From Eupeodes corollae (lineage: Eukaryota; Arthropoda; Insecta; Diptera; Syrphidae), in assembly GCF_945859685.1 (NCBI RefSeq), contig NC_079148.1, forward strand, positions 40,559,946 to 40,623,945: a stretch of 64,000 nucleotides of DNA. Direction: 5' to 3'. The notes below the pieces were generated by a model. That model made no database searches, was not told where the DNA came from, and saw nothing but the letters and a program-made list of their open reading frames with translations. Numbering within the stretch: position 1 is the first letter of the stretch; each line of letters begins with the position of its first letter. Below are positions 10,301 to 24,700 of this stretch, one piece after another. A program made the translations under genes and the position numbers.

Positions 10301-11389
10301 CTGCGCTGTAAGATTGAACCCGGGATACTTACTAATATTATTTTTTCACGGTTGTATTATTGTTTTAGAAGAAAGGACTAGTAATAAGTGACATAATAAA
10401 AAATTAAGGGAGTTTGTGTTTAACAGTGGAAATTTTGAATTCAATTTAAAAATAACTTTGCAACAAAGTTTTCTTGCTGTCAGAAAAATTAAAACTTTAC
10501 AAATTCTTTTGAATTTGTACAGCCTTATTTTGAACATGAAATCAAAATCAGTCTATCGCGACAGGTTTTTGAGATATCACCTTATCTTATTTATTCTTAG
10601 AAAAATTGTTAATATATTTGTCAAAATTAAAAAAAAAAATGAAGCTTATTCACAATTTATAAATACTTGGAATTTCTAGATATTAAGGTATACTATTAAG
10701 ATTTAAACAGTATCTAGAAGATAAACAATTTATTTTTAAAATAAAATGCACGACTGAGTTGCGCAAACTTGCTTATAAATCCAAAGAGTTTGTTTAATAA
10801 TAATTTCTTTATTTTAAGATTTAAAAAATTAACCTGTAAGAAATTTAAGTTTTGAAAAATGGCATTTTATTTCTCAAAAAAAAACTTGAATTTTCAAAAA
10901 TTTGATTTGAAAATCGTAAGAGCATTATTTTAAACTAATTTTAAAAGCATAACATTTTTCAATTGGAATTTACAATTATTTTAAGTATTCAATTAGTAAA
11001 AAAATGAGGACCCGTTTTTGAGATATTGGACTTCAAAAAAATGTAATGTAATGCATTTTTTAAGTAAAAAACAGGCATTTTTCATCATCAAATATTATAA
11101 AGACGGTATAAGATAGTGTATACAAAAATTAAATTGCGTCACTTGTTCTTGAAAAACCTTAACATTAAAATAACGGTTCTATGGGAGGTACCCTTCACAA
11201 ATATGTTTTTTTTGTATTAAAAGCAGCCAAGTTAAGGAAACGAATTAAAGAGAAAATTTAATAAAATCTTTTGATTCGAAAGAAAATTTCGAACATTGTA
11301 TCGGGATTACTGTTATTTTTAGTCTTAAGAAATATTAAAAAAAAAAACCTAGCTCAAATCGGTGTGAAACCTTAATTTCCAAGTTCGAA
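10301..11389. other. Intergenic DNA, no gene seen
   Basis: A/T-rich, with patches around 10,850-11,060 resembling 2,820-2,960 in wording (TCTCAAAAA, GATTTGAAAATCG). They may be diverged outer parts of repeat family B. No coding signal. Confidence 0.5.
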
Positions 11390-11545
11390 CTATATCGACC
11401 CAATGGGCTTAACTTTAGGGGGGAAGAGAGACAGACAGAAGGCCGGAATCAGGGGACCCACTTTTTCCGACTTTTCTACCATCGTAACGTCATGTTTGAC
11501 TGAAATCTAGACCTTATTTACGAATGTAGTACTTTCCATATAGTT
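11390..11545 (+). repeat. Dispersed repeat family B, copy 2
   Basis: Shares ordered blocks with 3,488-3,650: CGACCCAATGG, a GACAGACAGA run, GGAATCAGGGGACCCACTTTT, and CTACCATCGTAACGTCATG. About 80% similar by eye, with small indels. Confidence 0.8.
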
Positions 11546-13485
11546 TTACATGCCCCAAGTAAAAACCATTATTTATTTAATATGTTTACATTTTTATATA
11601 ATGTAGAGATAAATTTCATAAGATTTACTCTAAGGCGAAATAATAGGGAGATATTTGAACTATGCACGAAACAAATCTTAATTTCATTGGATAGTTCTTT
11701 CAATTTTCGTGATGATTTAGTGTGACATTTAAAAATAGTAAACATTTTAGATAGTCTTCTTTTTATTTGATAGGTCAGCTTCCACGCAAACACACAGCGC
11801 TGTTTTCAGCAGATTTTCAGCACGAAATAAGAACTTCAAAAAATCCTCTACGTCTACATGGAACTATTATGGTGGTCGTTAAAGGACGAAACCAACAGAC
11901 TATTGTTTGATTAGAATACTTAAACATTGTGGCCGCTTAACGTGATTTGTCAAACACACACCATTAAATGATGGCCAAATAGCAAGTATGGCTTTATCAT
12001 GATGTTCATGTAAATGCCATCAACTGTCAAAGTTAAGAAGTTATTTTAAATTGACTTTAGAAGAACTTATATCTTCCTAATCTTTGAATAACCCAATTAA
12101 AAACATTGTGGAATGCAACTGTAGGTGAAATAAATAAGGTATACAAATAATTTTTTTGACTTGCACAAAATAAAATGTTTGTTCTGATTTTGAAATTTTT
12201 AAATAAATAAATCAGTAAATATTTCAAATTATATTACCAATAAATACGTATAAACTTGTTCTAAAAGTTAAAATTAATTAGTTGAGTTGGATTGCTGTTT
12301 GAAACAACTTCAATTAAGAAAAGAGGAGACGTTTTATAATTTTAAAGATTTATAAATGATGTGATCAATATAATTAAATTATAACTAGAGTGCATTCATA
12401 ACTGTACAAAGAAAATTATCGTAAAACAGTGATTACTTAAGAACATTTAATATTATATACCTAATCACGCAACTTGGTGAGTTACGTACATTTAGCATTT
12501 TTGTTATTATTACTTTGTTTACACTGAATAGGTAAGCGATGAATAAATTGTGGAAGGCGTTGTCTCAATGAATTAATGTCAAATAATCATTGGGATGTAA
12601 AATAACATGTGTATTGTGTCTACTATCTATAGATACCATGTAGCTTTCTACATATAAATAAATCTATACGTATGTACATAGCTAACAATGTACGTAATAA
12701 AATGTATTATCAATCTTATTTAGATTTAAATTGTTACAATGTAAAGTCATTGCTCATACTCATAGGTATTCCTGTAATGAAGTACATAGGTAGTTGAAAA
12801 TATTACGATATTTTTATGTTTTACAATGAATGAATTTACCTCCCTTTCTATGGACATATACGGATATAAAAAGTTTCGAGTTTTATATGTTTTTTAATTG
12901 TAATAATTCATTGTTTGTAGATAAGAATAAAATAAAAACGGATATTTTTTAAATTGCATTCGAACTTTTGCTTGAGCGATTTTTACGTAGCGGTAGATTT
13001 ATCATTTAGATTGGGTCTTCAAACGAACTATAAATCTCAATTTATTAACAAGCAACAAAGGCGATGGATGTCGGGTTGCATTAATTATAGGTAAAAATAA
13101 ATAATCTAAAAGCCAGGCGGATATGTTTTGTAGGTAAATACATATCTACCTATACTCAATTCGTTTCACGTTCTTCTTATTTTAAGTGTAGGTTGGACAT
13201 ATATCCATATACAGTGCTTATAATTATTACCGACATAATAATCATTTTAAGGACAACAGTTTAATTTCTCTCTATAAAATTGCTCACATAAGCACATACC
13301 GTATGTTAAATAAAATTCAACTTATACTCCGGAAGGGACTTGACGCTGCTTAGTGAAAATTAAAACATATGCCCATATTTCAAATTATGAAATGTCTAAT
13401 TTCATTCAAAACAACAAAAACTTCCAAAACCATAACGCAAAAATCCTAAGGTGTCATACAAATAAAAGTTTGGGCACAAAGCCTG
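11546..13485. other. Intergenic DNA, nothing recognised
   Basis: No open frame here shows a known domain. Short A/T microsatellite-like runs only. Confidence 0.5.
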
Positions 13486-15727
13486 TTCTCGTATCAATTT
13501 TTACCAAATTTGTACTCGTATCAATTTTTATCAAATTTGCGTACTATTTTTTGTAGATTTTATTTTTTATGAAAAAACGGACTGTTGGATTTTTATATAA
13601 AAAAAGAGGCTGGGATGCGACCCACACTGATAACTTCCCATCCCGTCTGTCGATTTGTCTTGCTTAAAAGTTTGTCTTTATGTACTCGTATCAATTTTTA
13701 CCAAATTTGCGTACTCTTTTTGTAGATTTTATTTTTTATATGAAAAAACGGACTGTTGGATTTTTATATTGAAATTACTGAATATCGAAAACAATATTTT
13801 CTGTGAAATAAAATAAGTTTCAAGCCAATATTTTTAAGTTTTGAAAAGCTATTTGAGCCGAAAGTAAATTTTTACCAAGTTTTAGTATTGTTTTTATTTT
13901 AGAGTTTTATTTTTTGTAAGAAAAACTGTCAATTCGATTTTTTAAAAATTTTACCAACAATATTTCTTATGAGATAAAATTACTTTAAAGCCAATACTTA
14001 AAATTTTTAAAGAGATATTTGAGTCGAAAATCAATTTTTACCAACTTTTATACATTTTTTTAGGTTTTTATTTTTTGTAAAAAAACAGTCAATTCGATTT
14101 TTTTCAAACTTTAATTAAATGTTGACAGCAAGATTTTTTGACAGATAAAAGTAAATAAAAGCCAATATCTCAAAGTTTTGAAAAGATATTTGAGTCGAAA
14201 ATCAATTTTTACCAACTTTTATAAATTATTTTTTTTAGGTTTTTATTTTTTGTAAAAAAACTAACAATTCGATTTTTTTTAAACTTTAATAGTATGTTGA
14301 CAACAAGATTTTTTGAAAGATAAAAGATAATTAAAGCCAATATCTCAAAGTTTTGAAAAGATATTTGAGTCAAAAATCAATTTTTACCAACTTTTATAAA
14401 TTATTTTTTTTAGGTTTTTAGTTTTTGTAAAAAAACCATCAATTCGATTTTTTTCAAACTTCAATTGTATGTTGAAAATAAGATTTTTTGAAAGATAAAA
14501 GATAATTAAAGCCAATATCTCAAAGTTTTGAAAAGATATTTGAGTCGAAAATCAATTTTTACCAACTTTTATAATTTTTTTTTTAGGTTTTTATTTTTTG
14601 TAAAAAAAACTGTCAATTCGATTTTTTTCAAACTTTAACTGAATGTTGACAACAAGATTTTTTGAAAGATAAAAGTAAATAAAAGCCAATATCTCAAAGT
14701 TTTGAAAAGATATTTGAGTCGAAAATCAATTTTTACCAACTTTTATAATTTTTTTTTTAGGTTTTTATTTTATGTAAAAAAACTGTCAATTGTAATTTTT
14801 TCAAACTTTAATTGTATGTTGACAACAAGATTTTTTGAAAGATAAAAGATAATTAAAGCCAATATCTCAAAGTTTTGAAAAGATATTTGAGTCGAAAATC
14901 AATTTTTACCAACTTTTATAATTTTTTTTTTAGGTTTTTATTTTTTGTACAAAAACTGTCAATTAGATTTTTCTCAAAATTTTATCTGAATGTTGAAAAC
15001 AATATTTCTTATAAGGTAAAATAAAATTGAAGCCTTAATTTCAAGTTTTTGAAAAGATATTTGAATCGATATTCAATTTTTACGAACTTTGAGTAATGTT
15101 TTTTTTTAGATTTTTATTTTTTATAAAAAAACTGTCAATTAGATTTTTCTCAAAATTTTATCAGATGTCAAAAACATTATTCTTCGTTGCACAAAATTGT
15201 TTTTGAGATAAAATCATATTTCGGTCGTAAAATTTTGGAGGTGACAAATTTTTTTTTTCAGTTTTATTGATTTAAAAAAAAACGTTATATTGATTTTTTT
15301 CAAAAAATATACTTGTTTGGTATCACGTTACAATCTATTATATAAAATTTAATTCAAGTCTCTATCGTTTTTGGTTCGTAAGATATTTAGGGTTAACCAA
15401 AATTTTCACCATTTTTTCAAACTGCTATAGTAAAAAAACCACCCACGCATTTTTCTTGAGAGCCCTTTCTGCATCTTTCTGCCTTATTATCTGTATAACA
15501 AAATTTATTTAAAGTCGATATCTCTTCTGGTTCTTGAGCTATGGACAACGAAAAAAACGTCGCGAACGTACGGACGTACGGACGTACAAACGTACGTACA
15601 CACGCACGCACAGACATCTTTCTAAAAATCTTTTATTTCGACTCTAGGGACCTTGAAACGTCGAGAAATGTCAAAATTTTCAATTTGACAAATCGGACCC
15701 ATTACAATAACTTCCTATGGGAAGTTA
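13486..15727 (+). repeat. Dispersed repeat family A, copy 2, with ~174-bp tandem monomers
   Basis: About eight tandem monomers marked by GAAAAGATATTTGAG at roughly 13,843, 14,008, 14,180, 14,355, 14,530, 14,704, 14,877 and 15,051, a period near 174 bp. A unique tail follows (15,060-15,727). TAACTTCCCAT lies at 13,631-13,641 and its exact reverse complement, ATGGGAAGTTA, at 15,717-15,727, like short terminal inverted repeats. The leftmost 145 bp duplicates internal sequence. No transposase is visible, so a non-autonomous element or satellite-bearing repeat is likely. Confidence 0.85.
15565..15616 (+). repeat. ACGT/ACGG-type microsatellite inside family A
   Basis: An imperfect run of GTACGGAC and GTAC words followed by CACGCACG words. 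A shorter version sits at the equivalent place of copy 3 (about 16,627-16,646). It breaks the otherwise A/T-rich repeat with CpG-rich sequence. Confidence 0.8.
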
Positions 15728-16717
15728 ATAACTAAATATCGAAAACAATATTTTCTGTGAAATAAAATAAGTTTGAAGACAATATTTTTAATTTTTGAAA
15801 AGATATTTAAGTCGAAAATAAATTTTTTACCAACTGTTGTTATATTTTTTTCAAGTTTTTAATGTTTTGTACAAAAACTGTCAATTCGATTTTTTTAAAA
15901 ATTTTACTGAATGTTGACAACAATATTTTTTGAAAGTTAAAAGTAAATTAAAGCCAGTACCTAAAAGTTTTGAAAAGATATTTGAGTCAAAAATCAATTT
16001 TTACCAACTTTTATTCATTTTTGTTTAGGTTTTTTTTTGTAAAAAAACTGTCAGGTCGATTTTTCTTAACATTTTTCAGAATGTTGAAAACAATATTTCT
16101 TATAAGATAAAATAAGTTTTAAGCCTTAATTTCAAGATTTTGAAAAGATATTTGAATCGATATTCAATTTTTACCACCTTTGAGTAATGTTTTTTTTAGA
16201 TTTTTATTTTTATAAAAAAAACTGTCAATTCGATTTTTCTCAAAATTTTATCAGATGTCAAAAATATTATTCTTCGTTGTACAAAATTGTTTGGAGATGA
16301 AATCATATTTAAGTCGTAAAATTTTAAAGGTGGCAAATATTTTTTTTCAGTTTTTTTGGTTAAAAAAAAAACCGTTAAATGGATTTTTTCAAAAAACATA
16401 CATCTTTGTTATCACGTTACAATATATTATATAAAATTTAATTCAAGTCTCTAGCATTTTTGGTTCGTAAGATATTTAGGGTTAACCAAAACGTTTTTTT
16501 TTTCAAACTGCTATGGTAAAAAAACCACAAACGCAATTTTCTGCCTTATTATCTGTATAAACAAATTTATTTGAAATCGATATCTCTTCTGGTTCTTGAG
16601 CTATGGACGGCAAAAAAAACGTCGGGAACGTACAGACGTACGGACGACTCTAGGGACCTTGAAACGTCGAAAAATGTCAAAATCTTCAATTTGACAATAA
16701 CTTCCTATGGGAAGTTA
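15728..16717 (+). repeat. Dispersed repeat family A, copy 3, directly abutting copy 2
   Basis: Three monomers (GAAAAGATATTT at about 15,797, 15,972 and 16,142) followed by the same tail, ending in ATGGGAAGTTA at 16,707-16,717. It begins in mid-monomer immediately after the end of copy 2, so the two form a tandem head-to-tail array that probably arose by unequal exchange. Confidence 0.85.
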
Positions 16718-19700
16718 ACAAAAAAGTACCCTGCTTATTAATTGTCGTTTTGGCCAAACAAATTTTTCATGTTTGGTTTTGGTTTTATATTATAGGGTAT
16801 GAGTTTGTGAGATTTATTTTGTTCAATGCAAAGGTTCTTATGTCTTATCACTCAACGACATTATAACCAAATCATAAAAGTACATTTAGTCCAAAAAAGA
16901 CAAAAATCGTAAACAATATCAACAAGAAAACGTCACAAAGCCCTCATAATGTCAAATCACGAAAACCAATGTTCAATGTCCTTACACCCAAATTGAGAAA
17001 TATCAAGACACCCAAAATATTTGTGGGTGTTTGGGTTTTGAAACGCGTATAAACAGCCCCTGCTCGGGCTCACAATAGTATTTGGTTGGTGCGAAGTTGG
17101 GTGAAACTTTACATATAAAGAATCGGGATTCAAGGAAACTTTGCATACAAACAACCACCAAATCCAAAATAGATAAAAGAAGCACTGGGGTTGCAGAAGA
17201 GGGAAGACAGAACCCCTATATACACCATAGGTACAGGTGCTAGCACTTTGATTAAGCAAACCATTTCCCTTATATCACTTTTAAAACTAGCCTTATTTCG
17301 CTTCCTGGATAGTGAAATCATACTAATAATATTTGTAACGCTATCTTGACGTTCCGAATTTTTGGGCGATCTGACATTTTTTCGTTTTTTGTTTGCACTT
17401 GGACGATCAAATTTAGAACTCAAAATGTCCTTGTGCCCACAATAAACGAACATTGTTAATTTGAGAGTTTTGATACTTCAAAATTTATTTGGGAAATATG
17501 ACATAGATTTTGCGCTTTGTGGAATTTTTTTCTGAAAAAGTTGTTGGGCTATAGAGCCATCTTTTGGGCGATATAGTATTTCCAATGTTTTTTCGTTATT
17601 TTAATAGGAAATAAGACCGAACGCTTTTTTTTCATTTGAAATTTCCAAAGCCTTAAACCATTTTTATTAAACTTAAGTTAAAATTAAAAACCCTTAGCAC
17701 ATCGAAACAAAACCTTAATTAGACGAGACATCAAATTAAACTATTAATGAGAAAAACAACCATGAGACTCGACCAACTCTAGAGCAGGAATTAGGCGCAA
17801 AATTAAGAAAATTAAGTGAGCCTGAAATCGTAGTGCGTTAGGGTTAAAATTTTCAAAACCTGAAAAAAAAACTATTGATTGTCGATTTTTTGTCAGGTTG
17901 CGTTTAGGCCTCGAGGTGGAAAAACTGGAATATTAGACTTACGTTATAAACACGTAGAAGAAATATGGATCCATCGTATTTAAGAAAAACATTTGAACTG
18001 GAGTCTAAATTTAACATCTAGGTAAGAAGCAGCTGCTATTAATAAAGAATTTGGCAGATTTGTTTAGTTAGAAACAGATTTAAGATATGTTCTACTACAA
18101 TTCTAGTACAATTTCTCTTAAACCTTTGCAAAATGACTTGAAGAAGAGAACAAAATAACATGCTTAAGCTGAAGAGCCAAAATCTTTGAAATCCTTTAAA
18201 TTATTTTGTTTGTGGTTAGTTGAGAAAATTGTATGTGATGGGCGTTGGTGCCGTTAAGACTTGGTTACACACAAATATTGGCAAATCTTTCAATGAATTT
18301 CGATCTTCAATATTTAGATGGTCAATCATAAACTTGACATTTTTTTCACAAATTGATACCTTTTATACAAATCGTCCTCATCTATTTCAAAGAGCTACCG
18401 GGAGTAAGTAGAGCCTTGTTTTTTTTTGGTAGGTAGCATTCCAAAATCCAGCAAAATATCTAAATATTGATATGTACATTATGTATATGCTTAATTCTTT
18501 TGACATTTAAACTTCTGCTTTTAATTTTTAAAATAAAATGTCTTTTAACGTAATTTTTTCAGTCAGTTTGTCTATTTTTGACATATTTTTAATTTAAAAA
18601 AATCAGCTTAATAATAGGTTGCGCCTTGTTTATTTTAAGATTTCAGCCTATCGTTTTGAAATAGGTTTAATGGTCTATGAATAACATAAACTGAAGTTTA
18701 GTTAACCAAAGACAAATTCAAAATTTATGAAATAACTATGAATATGGCCCATTAAGTTCTATCCATAATAATTGACAAAAAAATGTATTTCTGAACAAAA
18801 TAGTATTCAATAAAAAACCTTTAAAAACATTTTTCTTAAAATAATTTTTCCTTTTTTCTTTAACTTTGTGATTTAAACCTTTTTTTCCTGAGACTATAGA
18901 CGAAGGCAACTTTTTTTTTGTAACTCCAAGAGCTGGATTTGGCTTTCAGAAAAATTATATTACAATAATAGAGGTGTTTCTGTTGTTTTTCAATCTTTGG
19001 TTTTTATTTCAACTCATTTTCCTAAAAAGCTGACTCTGCCTTACAGGGCGAATACAAAACAACAATCCCTTACCATTTTTTCCTTTTTTTGAACCAATCT
19101 GCTAACTTCAGAGTTACTTCAATTGGTTTTGTTTTTTTATTTTAGTTTTAGTTCGTATTTTAGCTGTTTTGAATAGTTATATTTTGAAAACTATTGATTC
19201 TACAGAAAAAAAATATAGCAACTGTATTCCAAAACATTTTCCTTCAGAGTAAAAAATGAAATAAGTGAAAAAAGGGCTGACCATCAGAATTAGAACTAGG
19301 TACTTTAGCTTTCAAGATTAATTATTGATTTTTTAGATATGCACATTAAAGTTTTAAAACAAATTCGCGAGGTTAAATGATTTTTTAGTTTGATTCCAGG
19401 AATGATAAATGGTCTTCGGAAATTACAATTAATTATTGTTTTTTTTATTCGGCTTACTTTTTTCAGTAATACAATCCCTTTTAATTTTCGATAACCTGTC
19501 TTAAGACAACTCGCAAGATCAGAATCTTACTTAAATAAAAGGATTTTTGCAGTCTGGATTATTTTCTAAAATACACAACATGCATAGAAGACAAAATAAA
19601 ACACAAAATTTTGAATTTTTTCGTTAATAAAATGTTTTATTTTTATTTTTTTTTAGATTTTACTATTTTTCTTTTTTTTTCTTCATTTTAAATATTATTA

Positions 19701-21589
19701 TAATATTTGATTTTTCATTTCATTTGAATTTTTCCTTTTTAAAATAACAGTAACACATTTAAAATATAAGATTCGGCTTGGTATCGACAACATGCTTTAA
19801 CAAAAAAGCTTAAAATTATTAAGGATTTTAGTTTTTGCTCTATGTAATAATAATTACAAATCATTTTTTTGTTTTATTTACTTTTTTGTTAATTTTTGTT
19901 TTTTGTTTTTATGTTGTTTAATTTTTCTTTGAATAGATAATAATAATAATTATAATAATTGTAATAATAATTTACAGTAATTTATAAATAAAATATTACT
20001 ATCCATTTGTTCTTGTTGTTTTATTTTGTTTTTGTTTATAATATTTAATTTATTTTTATTTCGCAGTTTATATCAAATTCGCAATTGTTTGTATCTATCA
20101 TAAATCTTTCATTCTCAATCAAAAAATCTATTTCACGTTGGTATTTTGTTGTTATTATGTTTGTTTGTTTTTGTAATTTGTAATATAAAGTTAATGCTGG
20201 TTTTATTTTTTTTTTATAATTTGTTTTGTTTGAATTTATTTTAAATGGATATATTTTGTTTTTATTTTATTAGAAGTAACAAAAATCTATATGAAATTTA
20301 TGATGTTTTTAATTCGGTTGTTTGTTTTGTTGTTGACCATGATTGCCAACGGTTGTGTTCATCAGTTTAAACTATTTTAAGTTGAGTTTTAAATTTTAAT
20401 TCTCAATATTATGAGCATAATCATAGGATTGGACCATTTTTTGCTTTGTCTATAATTATCTATTTTTATTATGTTTGTTGTTGTTATTTTGTATTGTTTT
20501 AATTTAAAAAGACAATAATTATTTTGTTTATTCTCTGCTGGTTGTTTTTTGAACAGTTTTTTTAATTTATTTTTTATTTTGTGTGTAACTTGTTTCTATT
20601 TTGTCGGAGTGTCGTAATGTGTTATTGTTAAAATCACTAAAAAATAGTTGCAAATGGATATTTTTGTTTTTATATAAAATTATTATGTAGTTTATTAAAA
20701 TTTTTGTTTTATGTGTCAGAGATAAATGAATTGAAAAAAAAAACTTTAAACTTGTATCGTTTTATAGTCAAAGAACTAATCGATGGGTTTTATAAGAAAA
20801 TTTCCTATTTATAAATAATATTTTTGTTTTGTTTTCTTTTATTTTTAAATTTATATGTATTTTTAGAATTAAATTTATATTCTCTTTTTTATTTATCAAA
20901 TTACTGTTTTACTGTCGTTTTGTTTAAGCTTTTTTAATATTAAATTTATATATAGGTATTTTAAAAAAATTCAAATGAACTTCAAAATGAAAGCGAAATA
21001 CGATTGTAGTTAAGCTAAATATGTAACTACCTAAGAAAAATAAAAAGAAATGGCAAACAAATTGCTCCTGGTCGACGTTTTTTTTTTTTTTTTAATTTAA
21101 TGTAGCAAAAATTTGTATTTATTTATTTTTTTTGTTCTTTTTTTTATTTTTTCAACACTATATACAATTGTTCGTATATACAATCAATCAATTTTAAGAA
21201 GAAGTGAAAATGAGACACGATGAAAATGTGGTGATTTGGAAGTGACTTAGTGTTATGTTTTTTTGTTTTTTAATAAATTAATAATGTATTTTTTTTAAAT
21301 TTTGGTACGAATTTTGAAGAGATTTTGTATTGAAATTTTAAGATAGACCCTCCGTTACAATACAATTTTATTAATATTTGCGATGAATTTAAAACTGAAC
21401 AAAATTAAAAAAAGGTATTTAAGAATATGTAATTGAAAATTCTATGTCATTTAGCTACTCGAAATTGGCTGGTTAAAATAATTTTAAAAATTCAACAGCT
21501 TAATAAATTACTTAAATTAATAACTAATATACATAAATTGAGAACAAATTTTAGGGACTTGAATTATAAGACAAAATCCTTCAGGTGAA

Positions 21590-21765
21590 ACTTTATTTCA
21601 ATTTTAATCACAAATTAAGAACGATATTTTCAGAGGCCTCAAGAAAATTAAAAAAAAAAAAAAACGCTGTAGGATTTTTTTTAATCATAAATCATAAAAT
21701 AAGAACGACATTTTCTGAGGCCTTTTCAAGAAAATTAAAAAAACTGCTGTGGGATTTTTTAAATC
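21590..21765 (+). repeat. Tandem duplication, ~80-bp unit, two copies
   Basis: Two adjacent diverged copies share AATCA-AAAT-AAGAACGA, ATTTTC(A/T)GAGGCC, AAGAAAATTAAAAAAA and GCTGT(A/G)GGATTTTTT. The duplication creates a 68-residue open frame that I do not consider a gene. Confidence 0.75.
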
Positions 21766-24700
21766 TAATTCAGAAAATTAATTCGATGTAAGACGCATAA
21801 GTCCAACATATCACTTGTTTAACATGTCATGTAATATTTTTATTCTTTTTCGTGCAAAACCAAAAGATTACGGTCAAACGTATCAAACAATTGAATAAAG
21901 TGTTAATATTTTTTTCAAAATACTACGTATTACTTGAAAAGAAACTTTCCTTTTTATCAATTTTTGTCAAAGAATTTTCAAACTCAAAGTTTCTAAATCT
22001 TTTTTTAAATGACTTTAACACTCCATTTATGAAAATATTTAGAAGTGACATTTTGAAAGACCAAACCGTTATTAAATCACACAGTAACCAAGAATGGGTT
22101 AGGATACAAATAATTTCAATTTTTGTCTACCCTTCACACGCTATCGCCCTAAACCATTTTTTTAGTAATATATTTCATTTGATTATAAAAACGTTAAAAT
22201 AATTAAATAATTCGACAAATTTGTATAGAGGGTCTACAGTTTTAATTTAGTTTTATATAAATGAATCATATTTTTTAAAAAATGATCAAATTCTTATGAC
22301 ATGTAATTATTTTTGATGTTGGCAGTTTTCATTAATATGAATGCAAAAATGTTGTTTATAATGTAATTCTAATAGTGCATAACATACATTTCTAAGCCCT
22401 TTTTTAAAAATTTCTTTAAAAAAAAAAAAACGATTTAGTAACTTAACTAAATAAAAAACTATCTTTAGATTAAATCAATACAAAAAAGAACTTAAGTTCG
22501 GCAGCTTTGATTTCTGTTTGGCAGATTTGATTTAACAAAATAAAGGATCATATAGGTTTAAGAGTTAGACACCTATGTTACCTACATTAGACAGAAATTG
22601 TGTTCTGTTGGATTTTGTTTAGTTATTTTTTAACGAGAATATTTGTATGCTTAGAAAAATTAAGGAAATGTTACTTGAAAATTGAATAAACGGATGTCAA
22701 AAATAGTAGTCATATTCCAGAAAACTACTGCACATATATTAAAAAACAGTTTCAGCTTTAATAATTGTGCGTTAATCACACGTATTCAAATGTCAGACCA
22801 CGACCTGCATTTAATTTAAAGTGCTTTTCCGTTAAACAAAAAATACATTTTGACATTCCATACAAAAAAACAACATTGATATATTGACACATGACATATC
22901 AGTAATTAGTAATCGAGATTTAAAATTGAATTTTTGTGGTTTTCTGAGAATATCATCCTTGTAGGTAGTTATATGTTTGGTAAAATAATCTAGAATCTCA
23001 CACATCTAGTTGAGGTTTATCGGCTATGAAACCGATATAATTTTTCCATATTCCTTTCAAACGAGCCGATGTTTCTAATACTCATTGACCTACATAATGT
23101 CATAGCAATAATTTGTGGAACATTAATTTTACGACACACAGGTTTGTCTTAAACATGGAACTAAGAAGGATTAGGTAAATGAGATTTCAATGTCTACATC
23201 TACATAAGTTATTACAAGAAAATGATTTCTCAAAAATTGAAGGATTTAGGTACATATACAAAATTTAAATGGCCTATTTTCTAAACAACTGTCTTAATTT
23301 CAAAAACTATATTTTAAAAAAGCTAACATATAACATAAAGCTAACGTGGCATAACTGAAAGAGAAAAAAAATTGAGTGGTGTTAATTTTAAAGTTTAAAT
23401 TAATGGATATTTGTTCAAAATTTGTTTTTATAAAATATTTCAAAAAGCTTCACTTTATTTCGATTAATTTATTTTAAACAATAAATAATTTCCAGTTAAA
23501 AATGATAAAACAACAAAAACTCAATTAAAAACAGTTTTAACTTACAAAAATCTATTAAAATTTTCTTGTCGATATTCCTAATAATTTTCTTTGTAAGGAG
23601 GGGGAAGGGAAAGTGATTACAATTGTATAGTTTTGGTTTTTTTTTTGTAATAATTATTATTATTATTATTTACAATAAAGATGAATGTAACTATCGTTAA
23701 GTATGAAGCGTTTATGTGAATTTGTATTACTTAAAAATTATGTTATTATAATTAAAATAAAATTAAAATAAGTTGTTCAATTTATTACTTTTCTCAATTA
23801 AGTATTTATACTTGATTTTATAAACATAATTTTTTGTTGTTGTTTTATAAATGTATTTTTATAGTGATTGGATTTGGTTATGTGAGTTATTTTGTTTTTT
23901 TTTTTTATTTTTTAAATGGTTTAAATTTATACATACTTTAATAATATATAATTAAATATATATATTTTATTGAAGGCATTTTTTAAACTTTTATTCATAT
24001 ATTTTTTTATTTTGTTTTCTTATTTCAAATAGTTAATTTACTGTTTTTTTATTTTTTTTAACTTACATAATTTGAATACGATATCTAATTTTTTTGTTGT
24101 TTTTTTGTTTGTTTTTAATTTTTATCTTATATTATATTATTAAAAAGTTAGGTATGAAATTTTTTTAAATATTTTTTTTCGAGTTTTTTTTTAGTATTTT
24201 TTAATAATTTTTACCTAAGAATTTATTTTTCTATTTATTTAAAACGTTTATCATTTTTTATGTTATTCTGACGTTTTAAACATTTCCTGAAACATGCAAC
24301 ATCGATTTACGAATGTAAACTATTTATCATTTGTTTTGTGTTGTTACTGGGGAGGTGTTTGATTTTTAGTTTCAGGAATTGTTTTTTTTTTTGTTATCGT
24401 TTAAATCAATGAATAAAAATATTATTTTGTTCATTTTGTTATTTGAATATCTAGTGTTTATGTTATTATTAATAATAAAATTAATTATCTTATTAAAGTA
24501 TCCTATTTAAATATATATATTTTACATACCGCCGTACAGAAAGGAACAGACCAAGCTATTCTGTATTTATTTTGTTATATTTTTGTTCGTTTTGTAAAAA
24601 AATGTTGATTCTGGGATTTATTTTCTTATAAGAATTTAAATTAGATTTATTTTACAATGTATGGACATATTTACACACGGTTATGCTTTTCCATTTGTTT

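Noticed and set aside
16957..17453. Two overlapping minus-strand open frames of about 100 residues
   Set aside because: Different frames cover the same DNA, there is no known domain and no splice context linked to a gene. It may be an old repeat fragment.
18220..18411. Plus-strand open frame beginning MRKLYVMGVGAVKTWL
   Set aside because: Looks mildly protein-like, but is short, isolated and matches no family I recognise.
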